From: Zygnema cylindricum
Taxonomy: Eukaryota > Streptophyta > Zygnematophyceae > Zygnematales > Zygnemataceae
Assembly (NCBI GenBank): GCA_037447655.1
Contig: JBBHKE010003553.1
Span: forward strand, 1 to 33,998
Direction of reading: 5' to 3'
Length of the DNA stretch: 33,998 nt
The notes under the pieces were generated by a model. That model saw only the letters and a program-made list of their open reading frames with translations, had not been told where the DNA came from and did no database searches. The stretch's first letter is position 1. Each line of letters begins with the position of its first letter. Positions 22,766-33,194 of the stretch are shown here, piece after piece. The position numbers and the translations under genes were made by a program.

Positions 22766-23599
22766 TACAGCGAGGCGAGTTCTTCCGCCAAAATGTTTTT
22801 TGTTTTTTCTATTCTTTGTTTTTCTACAAGCGCAGCACTGTACGGAAATACTCGCACAGCACCAAATACGACAAAATTTCAAACAGTAGATATTCTGACT
22901 TTTCCAGTTTTCCTTCCTTCCCACTGTTTTTTTGGCGTCTATTGCCGCCGCCCCACGCGATGTCCATGTGACATGAAACATACAATACGACAAAAGTACG
23001 AGTTGTAGTCATTTGTTTGTGGTCCCCGTTTCTTAAAAAAGTGACGCGGTAATTTGAAAGCAGTAGTCCCTGCCCACGTCATCAGCTCACAATCTGAAAT
23101 ATTTATAGAACTTTTCGGCATAAATCCACGTGGCAGCTCTACAGTACCGCATAGGTAAATGGAGGAAGCTAAGACCGTTGACAGTCGATTCCCTTAGGCC
23201 ACGTGTTCTTTTCCTCTGAGGTGGCAAAAGCTGTCTTGGTGGTCACGCCCGCATGTTTTCTTTTGAGGACTCTCTACCGTTTCAAAATTCAAAATTAAAA
23301 ATTCAAAACAAACAGATTTCCTTCGGTAACACTTGCCAGCCATATAAATAGCGTGGGCGAGGAAATACGCTGAGACTAGTCGACACGTGTTTACAAATTT
23401 ATAAGGAGCCACGTATCATTAAATGGAAGAGCGTGTGACACGTTAAAGATTGTAAATGGGTAAAAGAAATATTGTTCTGAAACAAATATTATTTTAAACT
23501 TGTTTCGAGTCGCTTCACAACAAGCCGCTAAATAAATTGACGGGTTGCATAATGCCACGTCATCCTACCAATCGATCGAAACACACGTGTAAATAAGAA
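22766..23599. other. Intergenic DNA, no gene recognised
   Basis: No supported coding frame. Several CACGTG/ACACGTGT motifs occur (23133, 23204, 23385, 23585), but with no gene start nearby I assign no function. Confidence 0.4.
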
Positions 23600-23602
23600 T
23601 TA

Positions 23603-24315
23603 GGATGGACTTCCATTAGGCGTCTCAGTAATTGTACGGAAAATTTTACTGAAGGGAGTGCCTTCCATTAGGTCGCGTCAAGTAAACCACTTTTTATTTG
23701 CGTGGCTTATTCTCGTTGGTAGCACGTAGGTTAAAATTAGATGCTTAAAACTTGAAGGAATCTTAGATTGCAAATTTTGAACGTAATATCTGTACGAACG
23801 GAGGAAATATCTGTACCAGCGGAGGAAATATCTGTACCAGCGGTGGTAATTAATGCCTCGTACAGAGGGCATTAAATGTACTTACCCAAAAATTCAAAAC
23901 GCATTAACGCAACGGCAAAAAGGCGGCGGCAAACTTTGACGGTGGGAGCGTGACGGGATAATTTATGCGGATTCGCAGCCACCCTGGCGGAAGGCACGTG
24001 GCTATAGGACGTGTAAGCACATATGCGCGCGCTCCTCGTAGATTTTTTTGACCTTTTCCACGCGGCCTTTTTTTACACGTTCTGTAAATCAAGAACTGTC
24101 CTCCCTGTGCACGGTCTTAACAAACTGTAGGGTTGGTGACGTGGCGACACGGATATAAGGTGCAGTTTAATCCGACGGTCCTAATTTACGCCTACAACAT
24201 TGGACAATTTTCTGTAATGTTGTTTTCGTTGAAAAAAAAAAATATGTACGAAACTGTACGAAAAGGTACGGCCTTCAGTAAAAAACCCCACTTTTTGGCT
24301 AATGGAAGTCCACCC
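23603..24315. mobile_element. 713-bp PIF/Harbinger-like non-autonomous transposon
   Basis: The left end GGATGGACTTCCATTAG and the right end, reverse complement GGGTGGACTTCCATTAG, differ at one base. TTA flanks both ends (23600-23602; 24316-24318). Non-coding; it contains a 21-bp triplicated repeat. It belongs to a different subfamily from the 20.4-kb element because the termini differ after GGGTG. Confidence 0.85.
23785..23847. repeat. Three tandem 21-bp units
   Basis: Unit AATATCTGTACCAGCGGAGGA repeated three times with one to three substitutions per copy, inside the Harbinger-like element. Confidence 0.9.
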
Positions 24316-24318
24316 TTA

Positions 24319-25529
24319 GTGTCGGTAAATTCTTCACCCGACAAGCTCTGACCAAATAAATAAAAAACTGACGGCTGTCGTGACAGCTGGCAGAACAAAA
24401 GTACTTACTGCGAACGGTTTGTACAGAGAAACAATAGAGATAAATGACGTCAGCAAGTCGTCATTGCTCAATTGACAGCACTCTTAATCGTGCAGACAGC
24501 CCCCAAACGACAAAATATAGCTGACGTATGTACGAAACCATCATAGGAAATGATGAAATGAAATCGACGGATGATGCGACTTGCTAACTTGGACACCGCT
24601 GAAAAGAAGATATACACAAATCTGTACAGCTCGAGGATATTTTCTGTGTCACAAGTGTTGTCCACCCTTTGGCGTCAATTTGTGGGGTTCATGCGACGGC
24701 CGGTAATGCCTAACAGCGGTACACGGTATATAGAGTAGAAAACATAGATTAGTTTAGGTTTTATGTTATTGTTAGCAATTCTAGTTCAATTTGAATGACG
24801 TGGCTAGTTTTGAACCGTTTTACTTGGAGACATTAAAAAACCAAAAAAACGGTACTTGTAACTTAGGGTGAGATTCCGTTAGAGGAAAAGTAAGGTTGTT
24901 TACTGGACATCTTTCGTTTTCGTACAGATTCGTACCATTTTACTGTTTTTATCTGACGAAACATGTTAACTGGATACCTGTCAAGATGCTCCATTATAAA
25001 AGGCGTAAATCAAGACCGTAGGATGTTTCACTTTTTGAGATCCGCGAAGCGATCGCGCAAATCATCCAGTGTGAGGAAACTCTCCTCGCGAGGAGAGTTG
25101 CTTCACACTGGTTGTGTACCATTAGTACACGTGAAAAGGAAAAAAAAACCCACGACGACCACACAATCACAGGCCAACAAGTGGTACAGGCCAAGTGCAT
25201 TGCGCCACGGTGAATGAAGGCTCACCAAAAGTATCCTCGCTCGCTCCTTTTTACATCCATCGACCTTAAAAATTTGCCGAGCCTTTTTGCCATTCCTTTT
25301 CAAAACTTTAATTTCCATTTTCGGCGCTAACTTTTCACACGAATCAGTAATTACCTCCGATGGTATAGGTGTTACATTCAACTTTTACGTTTGAAGATTA
25401 TTTTAAGATTTTGTAAATTTGAACGTTAACCAACGTAGCACAAATCATAATTGCGAGAATTGTTTATTGGCCCGACAAAATTGAACGCACTGCCAGTAAA
25501 CATGCAAATAGACGTGCCCGTACTATTAA
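24319..25529. other. Intergenic DNA with a strong palindrome
   Basis: No gene recognised. A lone TTAGGGTGAGATTCCGTTAG at 24862-24881 resembles a Harbinger terminus, but I found no partner. The palindrome at 25066-25111 is listed separately. Confidence 0.4.
25066..25111. repeat. 46-bp near-perfect palindrome
   Basis: It is centred on CTCCTCGCGAGGAG; 21 of 23 positions per arm are complementary, with no spacer. The outer arms are CCAGTGTGA and TCACACTGG. Confidence 0.9.
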
Positions 25530-26290
25530 TGAGACCGCGTGATGGAATCGAGGCCTTAGCAAATTTACTTTGTATTTTAACGCAATTCCTCTATACCTCG
25601 TTTTCAGGTGTCCCTATGTGTATCAACGAAATTGTTACTTAAAGGTGTGACGATTGTTTACGTCGACAATGCTCATTACGACTGTCAACGTCTACAATTT
25701 GTGATGACGCACAATAGTTTTTTTAACTGTTTATGACGTCGCATGTCTTACCGTGACATTCTAAACGTACCACCTTCCAACTTATGCCATTTCATGGGTG
25801 AAGAAGATGCAATTTGCCTTCGCATCTCTTGTCTCGTTGATTTAAAATGGCATCCGAATCTTTATACCCCTATAAAAAGAAATCGGTATCAGACGAAAAC
25901 GGACAAAACAAAATGAATTGTGTACTTTTCCTCGTCGTACTGAACGCAAACAAACAAAACATAGCGAATTGTGTACCTTTCTTTATCGCTTTTTTGAGAC
26001 GTGCGAATATGTGTTTTTATCTTTTTAGCGGGAAAATTTTAAGTTAAAAACACATCGCCGATGTGTTTTAAATAAAAGTTAGAAAATGACGTATCTTGAT
26101 GTGGCCGTGGTTCGAAAAACAAAAGACGACAACTTGTAGTACACTATAAGGTCAACAATGACGCAAAATGCACTTCTACTTTTCTGAATTTTTTGTACGG
26201 TTGTTACTTACGCGGTACGGCGCTAACTTTTATAGGAAAACGACAGAAAAAGACCCTTACTTTGGCGCATGGGGACATACCATAACTGAA
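25530..26290. mobile_element. Decayed relative of the 20.4-kb Harbinger-like element
   Basis: Collinear with 20.4-21.43 kb in the same orientation but diverged and shorter. Shared blocks include TTTTAACGCAA-type, GTGTCCCTATGTGTA, TTACGTCGACAATGCTC, GTGATGACGCAC, AAACACATCG...GATGTGTTTTAA, CTTACGCGGTACGGC and AGGAAAACGACAGAAAAAG. The terminal inverted repeats have decayed beyond recognition, so the ends are approximate. Confidence 0.75.
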
Positions 26291-26720
26291 AAAATGATTC
26301 GTCATGTACACGACTTTAAGTATTTAGTATATCTTTGGAATATGAAGCACACGAGATTCGCGCCGAAAAATTGATGGCCGACGTGGTTTCGCCGACGAGC
26401 AAGCTGAGGAATTTGACAACGCGTTCTTTGAGCACCGTAAGTACGGTGGTCGGCACACGTGGTGCCCTTTTCAAACTTAAAGCCAAAAATGGAGGTCTAA
26501 AACAGTGACAATCCAGGCAACGTATTGAAGTTCTAAAATAAAATCACGAACATTATTATAAATTATTTCTTCGTCGAAAAGTTAACGAACGCGAGAAATA
26601 AAATAGAAAGAAAACCTAAACGAGCAAACAACCAGCAAGGGAGATTGACGTGGCATAATCTACGTGCTTTTTGGAAAGTGACGCAACGGTTATTTTTTAT
26701 CATCCAAAATCAATCAAAAA

Positions 26721-28301
26721 ATCTTTATTACAAAAATTGCGATGGCAAAACCATGTGTACTAAAGGGGCAAAACTGAAAAAAAAAATTGGAGATTACAAG
26801 AGTCACAAGAAAGTAATTTACGCTTAAAACCTGTAAAAAAGCAAAACAATACTAACAAGAGCAAAGAACTAAAACAAAACAATACCGGAGTTAGACCGCC
26901 TACAAAATAAAAAAACCTAGACTATTTTACCCATAGACAAGCTAAGGTCCACAACCACGGAGATCATGGATGTGAAACGGTTCCCTTGGAGGAAGGTCAG
27001 GAAAACCCCACCTATCATCGACTAGTGTGCTACGCCGAAGGAGAGTCGCAACTTGCGCCCAGTGAAATGCAATTGAGACAAGTTGACCGTAGAACAGAAC
27101 CAAACGAATCGGTGGAGGACTCCTCGTACCTCCGGATTCAAAAAAAAATCGCGCACAATACCCAAGGAAGTCATCAAAGGACTTATCCAAAAATAAAATA
27201 ATCTCCACTCCAAATGGGAGAAACTGGTCCGACGGGTCTTTGTGAGCGTAGTCTCTTTCTTTTGTAGCCACTGCGTCGCGAGTCCCCACACCTCAATGCG
27301 AAGCCATGTGATATGAAATGTGTGTCTTAGTCGGTTCCATGAGGACCACATCGCTAAGTGTCGTCCCAACACCATGAAGAAAAACCAAATCAACCCGATG
27401 GCTTTAATAACTCTTATTTTGGGGTCGAAGTGGAAGTAAAGTTGAAACCTCACGTTTGACGATGCAGTCAGCCTTGGCGCCAATGGCAGTAATGGCATCT
27501 TACACCAAATCATGCGCGAGAGTTCGTCCCCCCCATGCGAGCAACAAAGCAAATGGATTCCCTTAGCATGAATGGGTAGGTGGGAAACATAATAAGACCC
27601 TCTTAAAAGCGGAGGGTGAGGCAAACCTAACCGCACGCGTAGAACATAAGTATATTGGTCAAACGATAGACGAAGTGTTGAAAAAGTTGGTGTATCTTGT
27701 ATCCACGCACCAACCCCAGGCCCAGACCACGATCGTAAACGAGCACACGCTTCAGCAAAAGGTAGCGCCTCCAAGAGGTATGCGAAATCAGCGACAACCT
27801 CTTGCTCAGATATATGTTGTTGAAGTTGGAAGTTAGTGTCGGTCATTAGAGAATGAAAAGGTGGAACTTCGTTTCGAGCGTCCGGGGGTATTAGCGCATG
27901 AGCTGAAAGGAGAGCATGGTGAAATGGAAATAGCCCGTCTTCCACCTTAGAGATAACTTGCGCCAGAATGGGGACATCAACCACAATGAAACGAGAAGTC
28001 ATGGTAAGACCCAGCAAAGCACAACTACCCAAATACGCGGATGGCGCAACTTTAGCACCGAAATCAAACCTAAAGCGTTGTTGGAAATAGTGAGGCTGGC
28101 TTGTTGATGAGCGAGTGGCCCCTCCGGACAATTAAAGATCCCATGACCAACGAGGTGGTGAAGCACACCCAGAAGATTGTCGTCAAAATCCTTTAGGGAA
28201 AACAAAAAAGAAGTCGTGGGTGGTAAAGTCCACCCAAGATAGAGAGAGCGTTGTGCAAAACAAGGGATCAAGATCGAAAACGCCACATGTGAGTCCGACA
28301 A
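26721..28301 (-). pseudogene. 5'-truncated, frameshifted LINE copy 1 (RT C-terminus to 3' UTR)
   Basis: Read on the minus strand, the upstream frame gives FDDNLLGVLHHLVG and PLAHQQASLTISNNALGL (end of the reverse transcriptase). Next come ARLRSWSGPGVGAWIQ and LRVRLGLPHPP, a worn zinc knuckle IHLLCCSHGGDE followed by RHD, then after a frame change RVDLVFLH, SDVVLMEPTKTHI and KERDYAHKDPSDQFLPFGVE, ending in IHDLRGCG. The order knuckle, RHD, R-VD-V, DVV--PT is reminiscent of a restriction-like endonuclease (inference). At least three frame changes make it dead. The 3' tail resembles copies 2 and 3, ending near an AATAAAG motif, without a poly(A) tail. Confidence 0.82.
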
Positions 28302-29879
28302 CTTGGGGAACTCGTATTATCCGAACTCGTATTAGTTGATATTAACGGGAAACTTACAAACTGCGGTACATGTAAAAATTAATTTTCTTATGTGTAAGGA
28401 ATAGTACGGATACAAATTCATTAACGATTTTAACGATGTTTTCAAATCGTTCAATGCGTTACTTACGTATAATTCCCGCGTTTGAATCGCGCTTAAAATG
28501 CGGTTTGAACAACTACTATTTTAAGGTGAATAAACTGCAGATTTTTGAGCAAGCGTCAAAATGTTGTAGAAATTTTAATCGTTGTTATTTACTTCCAATC
28601 ATAACTTTGTGCAATTCCCGACATATGTTTCATAAAGATCATCCAGTACTTTTTACTGATCCGTACATTTAAACGATCTCAGAAAAATCTAAACGCAATG
28701 TGTGGGATATTTCAAACGATCTCAGAAATATCCAAATGTAACCTGATTATTTTTTGCACATCGAGACGATCACTGAAAAAGCAAAATGTAGTCTCCTCTG
28801 CCACGTCAGCTGCTGACACGTTGCACAAGGACGGACACTTCTGAAGATCTCCGCCATCCGATGGCTCGACGTCCTGTTGGATTGACAGTACGGCTACCGG
28901 AATATTTGCTGCCGGAATTCCGAGTCCTTCCAGAAAAATGATAGTGAATCAGGATCACGACAGTTTTTAGATTCAAATATTCCAAATTTGTCGTATATTA
29001 TTGAATTAGAATCGGATGCGGATCTTTACCAATCACCATTTGCAGGACTGTAGCATACGACTTTGACTCCCACGTGTGAAACATCACATCCAATCTTCCG
29101 AATTAGGGTTTGAGATTTGTTTCGCTCGTCAGGACCTTAAAGTCCAAAGCACGATGGCCGATTATTGTCCGTACATTCAGTATTGATCGGGCGGTCAATG
29201 CATCTGTTGGAGATTTGGCGATGGTCACAATCGTCAGTTCACAGTTGATTCCCAGCCGTACGCTCCCTGAAATTCCGCGAGTTTCCGGTTCGGCTGCGAA
29301 AGTGCTACACTACCGTACGTCCAAATCGTACATTCTCTCGGTGGTCAATCTAAGCATGACGCGTGGATAACGTGTCACGTGACTTTTGAGCAGCCTGCCG
29401 CCAGTGGCCGTCGATCGAGAAGACATTCTTCTAGCTTAAAAAGTGATCGTCGATTAAAAGCTTGCAGCAATCGAACGTGTCCAGAATCTCAGATCGTTTT
29501 TTGGTACAAACTTTGATTCTTTCTCGAGACCGTCGATTTTCTAACGGCCGGCAAAGATGCAAGGGTTGCCGTCCATACCTGGGCAGCTTATGGCCGTGGA
29601 TCTGCAACCCGGGTCTTAAATAAAAATCAAAAGTACGAAAGTACAGTGTACTTAAATTACAAGTAACTGACTTTAAGGACTTTACAGTTCGTACGTCTCA
29701 CTGCTCGCGTACTAGAAAATTATAATTTCGTATATGTCACACTATTTACTGCATTTTGAAACTTCCTATGTGCCGGCCGTTTCAGCTCGAGAAACGAACT
29801 GCGCTTATCAAAATGTAGGTTTTCCACTAGTAAAAAACCAAAAATGCTATTCTCTGGTGAATTTCTGGCGGACCGACGA
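28302..29879. other. Intergenic DNA, no gene recognised
   Basis: A 12-bp direct repeat GAACTCGTATTA occurs at 28309 and 28323. A repeated phrase AAACGATCTCAGAAA appears at 28671 and 28713. A plus-strand frame at 29110-29370 has plausible composition but no recognisable family, and I do not call it. Confidence 0.4.
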
Positions 29880-30324
29880 ACCATGGTGGCCAAATGGGCT
29901 GCAAAAACATTTGAGACCCGGGGTTCGGGAAGCCCTCCCCCGAGCCTTCTCGTTGCGTTTTACCGTCAACGAGTATCACTGGCTCTTCAACGAGCGCAAG
30001 CCGCGGCCCTTCTACGGCGGAGCACGGTGGCGGATGGCCAGCGGGGCCTCCCAGATATTCCACCAAGGGATCTTATCCACATCCACGATCTTCGGGGGTG
30101 TGGAGTTTAGTTTGTTAGGGTTGTGTAGTTTTTCCTTTTGTTTAGTGTCATCCTTATTTAATTTTACTTAATTTCGGCAGTTGTTTTAGTTAGATTTGGT
30201 GTCTTCACATGTTTTCTTTACCTTAGTTTCCTTTGGCTATTCTTTAGCATTAAGTGTCGATTTCCTCTTTTACAACCCCTTTGTACCTTGATGGATTTTT
30301 CCATCGCGCTTTTTGAAATAAAGT
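29880..30324 (+). pseudogene. 5'-truncated LINE copy 2 (last about 75 codons plus 3' UTR)
   Basis: On the plus strand it encodes RQRVSLALQRAQAAALLRRS and RGLPDIPPRDLIHIHDLRGC, the C-terminus shared with copies 1 and 3. About 220 nt of 3' UTR follow (TTAGATTTGGTGTCTTCACA, GATGGATTTTTCCATCGCGC), ending GAAATAAAGT. The frame is intact over this short piece. The orientation is opposite to the other two copies. Confidence 0.82.
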
Positions 30325-30698
30325 CTCGCTCCTTATTGGGCTGAAATTTTGACGAGGCTAATGTACGGGACCTGTTTATAATAGAAGTCCGTACGGTGCG
30401 AAGCTGAATTTGTACAGTATGTACTATTTATTTTACGACCTTCACATGTTTTGAGATTGTTCACTTTATCCGGAGTTAACAAGAAATGTCGACCGTCGAT
30501 GTATGGAACCTTTGTTTTTCGTACTCAAATGACAGTTTCTTTGTCGTATTTGAAACCGTTCCAACTTTAACCATCGATTAAGGGCTTTGTATATTTGCCG
30601 TCGATTTTCACGCTTCCATCTCCGTGCTTTTTAAACCATCGTTCCCAGCTTTCCATCGCCACTTATAGGACGCCTTTAAGTGTCGGAAACACTTGCGG
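30325..30698. other. Intergenic spacer, nothing recognised
   Basis: AT-rich, with a few GTACGG motifs (30363, 30392); no coding frame. Confidence 0.4.
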
Positions 30699-30777
30699 AA
30701 TATCATCATATTTCACGCGTGCGAAATATTATCATATTTTCACACGTGCAAAATATCATCATATTTCACGCGTGCGG
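30699..30777. repeat. Three tandem 26-27-bp units abutting a Harbinger-like end
   Basis: Unit AATATCATCATATTTCACGC + GTGCG repeated three times; the middle copy has one extra T and CACACGTG in place of CACGCGTG. The array ends 21 bp before the inverted repeat at 30799. Confidence 0.9.
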
Positions 30778-30798
30778 TCGGATCACAATTGCTACTAA

Positions 30799-31609
30799 GG
30801 GTATTTTCGCATGTAACTGAAACTTAGTCTTGCTAATTTGTTTTTTAGCGAAGATTCTCTGCTTATATTTTATAGCATTCGGATGTAAACACAAATAAGT
30901 TATCATTTTAAAAGTGACTTACGTAGACGTGTAAGAAGAATTGTGACAGATGAAGTGGTACATAAAATGAGGCGAAACTTCCACTCGCCTTCAATGTGAG
31001 GCGTTTCTCCGCACCCTGTACAACTTTTGTGACTTCATAATGTCCGTACGCCACATTGTCGACGGGTCGAAACCCTAAAATACTTTTCGATGTTGCACAG
31101 AATTTGCGGTTTCGTTTTGCGTCGTCCCACCTGCCGACAGGTGGCCAATATTTCTCATACGCCGTATGTGTGAAGACACGTGTTTTTGAGAGAGACGGCC
31201 CCTGTACGGAAATCATCGCACGCAAAACATTACGCACAGGCTGTAAACGTGCAGTGTGTTTTTTTTTTTATACTCCGCGCACAAAAATTGTCAAAACTTC
31301 AGACACGGGCGACAGTGTCTGCCTATTCGCTCACCTTATTGGACTTTATTTCAAATCACCTCGCGGGGTGATTTGATGTAAAGTTTGAACATGTGTCTAA
31401 AGGACGCGAAAGTGGGTCGAAACGCCCTAAAAGACAAATTGTATCGCGTTAGACGACAAAATACTGTACGGATAAAGTTTCAGGGTAACGCAACTTGTAC
31501 GGTGGCAATTTATATTTTTTGGTACGTTTGCGGATTTTCTCGTTTTTTTCTAAGTTATGGAGGAAAACGACAGAAAAGAACTGTAACTTTAGCACATGCG
31601 AAAACACCC
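30799..31609. mobile_element. 811-bp PIF/Harbinger-like non-autonomous transposon
   Basis: The left end GGGTATTTTCGCATGTAACT and the right end, reverse complement GGGTGTTTTCGCATGTGCTA, are inverted repeats with good match for about 15 nt and further similarity inward. TAA flanks both sides (30796-30798; 31610-31612). No transposase frame. Near its right end it shares GGAAAACGACAGAAAAG with the 20.4/25.5-kb elements, so they are probably related subfamilies. Confidence 0.86.
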
Positions 31610-31612
31610 TAA

Positions 31613-32519
31613 GAGGGAGACGAGAGGGAAACGAACCGCGAGGAACAAAGTGGTACGGAAATTACGGGCCTCGGAAAAGAGGAATTCCCCGTTTCTAGGC
31701 GGTTGTGGGAGCTGTTTTACTACACGACAAAAAATCCCGGAATTAAGCGTGGGAATATGGACCAGGTTCGTGGATTAGCCCATGTTTGACAACTGTACTT
31801 CAGATGTACGGATAAATGCATTTGACGGTCGGTCGTCTGTAATTGGACCCTGGAAGGCTTTTGTTTTCGACTTCTGGAAAATCATCTTTGTCGTTTATCT
31901 AATTTGCGGTACGTAAAATAATATCTGAAATTCTCGTTGATGTCAGATAGGCAAGCGGAATGTCAGTCAGAATCCGTGACTCTTCAGATAAGGTTAAAAA
32001 AGGACTTCATCAACCAGGCTGTCTATTTGTCGTTTCTGTGTGGAAATTTGAGCTGGTACAATCATGGCCTAAGGGAACGTTCAAATCTCAACCTCTAAAC
32101 TACTCTTATAACGACAAAAGTAAAGAAAGCGATAAGTTTTAGCTTCCGTACAGATGCTTCTTCAAATAGTCTTGGCGCTAGATTAAGCGTCAGTCAAATT
32201 ATGACACGTGTAGGCTCAGAGGATCTGAAAAAAGAGAGATCGATCCTGTGACGCACAATAAGTATCCACACTAAATAGAACCAAAAGCGTAGAACATTGA
32301 GTTAGGTAATTTACAGAAATGGCGGCGTCCGTGCTGACGAAAAATACGCATAGGATTTTTGTCGTGTATGATTTCTGTCGTTTTTTTGAGTGGGCTAACT
32401 GATTTGTTTTTTGTGTTTTGGACCCAAGCGACAGCCAAAAATCTGGAAGTACAGTTTTTTTGAATTGGTACGGACAAACCGTACATGACAAAACTATTCG
32501 AAGGACTATGGACCACCGC
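31613..32519. other. Intergenic DNA, no gene recognised
   Basis: No convincing coding frame, terminal repeat or hairpin. GTACGG motifs continue (31651, 31805, 32146, 32469). Confidence 0.4.
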
Positions 32520-32521
32520 TA

Positions 32522-33060
32522 CACCGCGAATCGTTATTAGTGCCAAAGCTAAAATAGTGTTGAAGAAAATTTACCGTAATTGATGCTAATTAAGAATTTG
32601 TTTTTTTTTTTTTTTAAAGGTGTATTCTAATTTCGACATTATGCTAATTTGGGAACAGCAAAAATGGATTATTCGCCGTAAGATTATATACATTACTATA
32701 TGTATCCGTACAAAATAATAGAAATGTTACGCCGTTGTGAAATATATATCCGTACATGTCATACTATTTTACGTGTCAGACTAATCCCGTTTTTTGAGCG
32801 CACGTTCTTATGCGTGCGCGTCTGATTTAATTCATTTTTTGTAAAATTTTCACTTGAAAAGGTACATTTATGTACGGTCTAACAACAACCGTACACCACA
32901 CTTTTTATATATTATTGTACTTTCATTCTTTGCGCTATTTTGTTTGGTACCTTAATTACCGTCAAGGAAAAATTAAAATCATGTATCCAATTTGTGAAAA
33001 AAAAACAAAATTTTAAGAAACCCAAATTAGTGACTTTGACACTAATAACGATTCGCGGTG
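32522..33060 (+). mobile_element. 539-bp TA-flanked non-autonomous transposon, copy B
   Basis: Ends CACCGCGAATCGTTATTAG and CTAATAACGATTCGCGGTG are perfect inverted repeats for at least 19 nt, flanked by TA (32520-32521; 33061-33062). Inverse orientation to copy A with extensive internal similarity, and best preserved of the three copies. Non-coding. Confidence 0.9.
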
Positions 33061-33194
33061 TACTGTACTGTAGCATAACTGTATCTGGTACGTTTTCAGT
33101 TACAAGTACAGCGTCAGCGATGAGAACCGACATATGTGTGTGCAAGATTTTCTTAAGGATTCAACTTTGACGACGCACTGCTGAAATGTTTGGA

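Noticed and set aside
23785-23847. Short repeats as a CRISPR-like array
   Set aside because: Units are directly adjacent with no unique spacers, inside a transposon of a eukaryotic genome.
24862-24881. Lone TTAGGGTGAGATTCCGTTAG as a fourth Harbinger end
   Set aside because: No inverted partner or matching duplication was found in the window.
27022-28131. Long 369-codon minus-strand open frame as an intact gene
   Set aside because: It is a frame passing through a dead LINE. Recognisable motifs jump to other frames at the RHD block and again further on.
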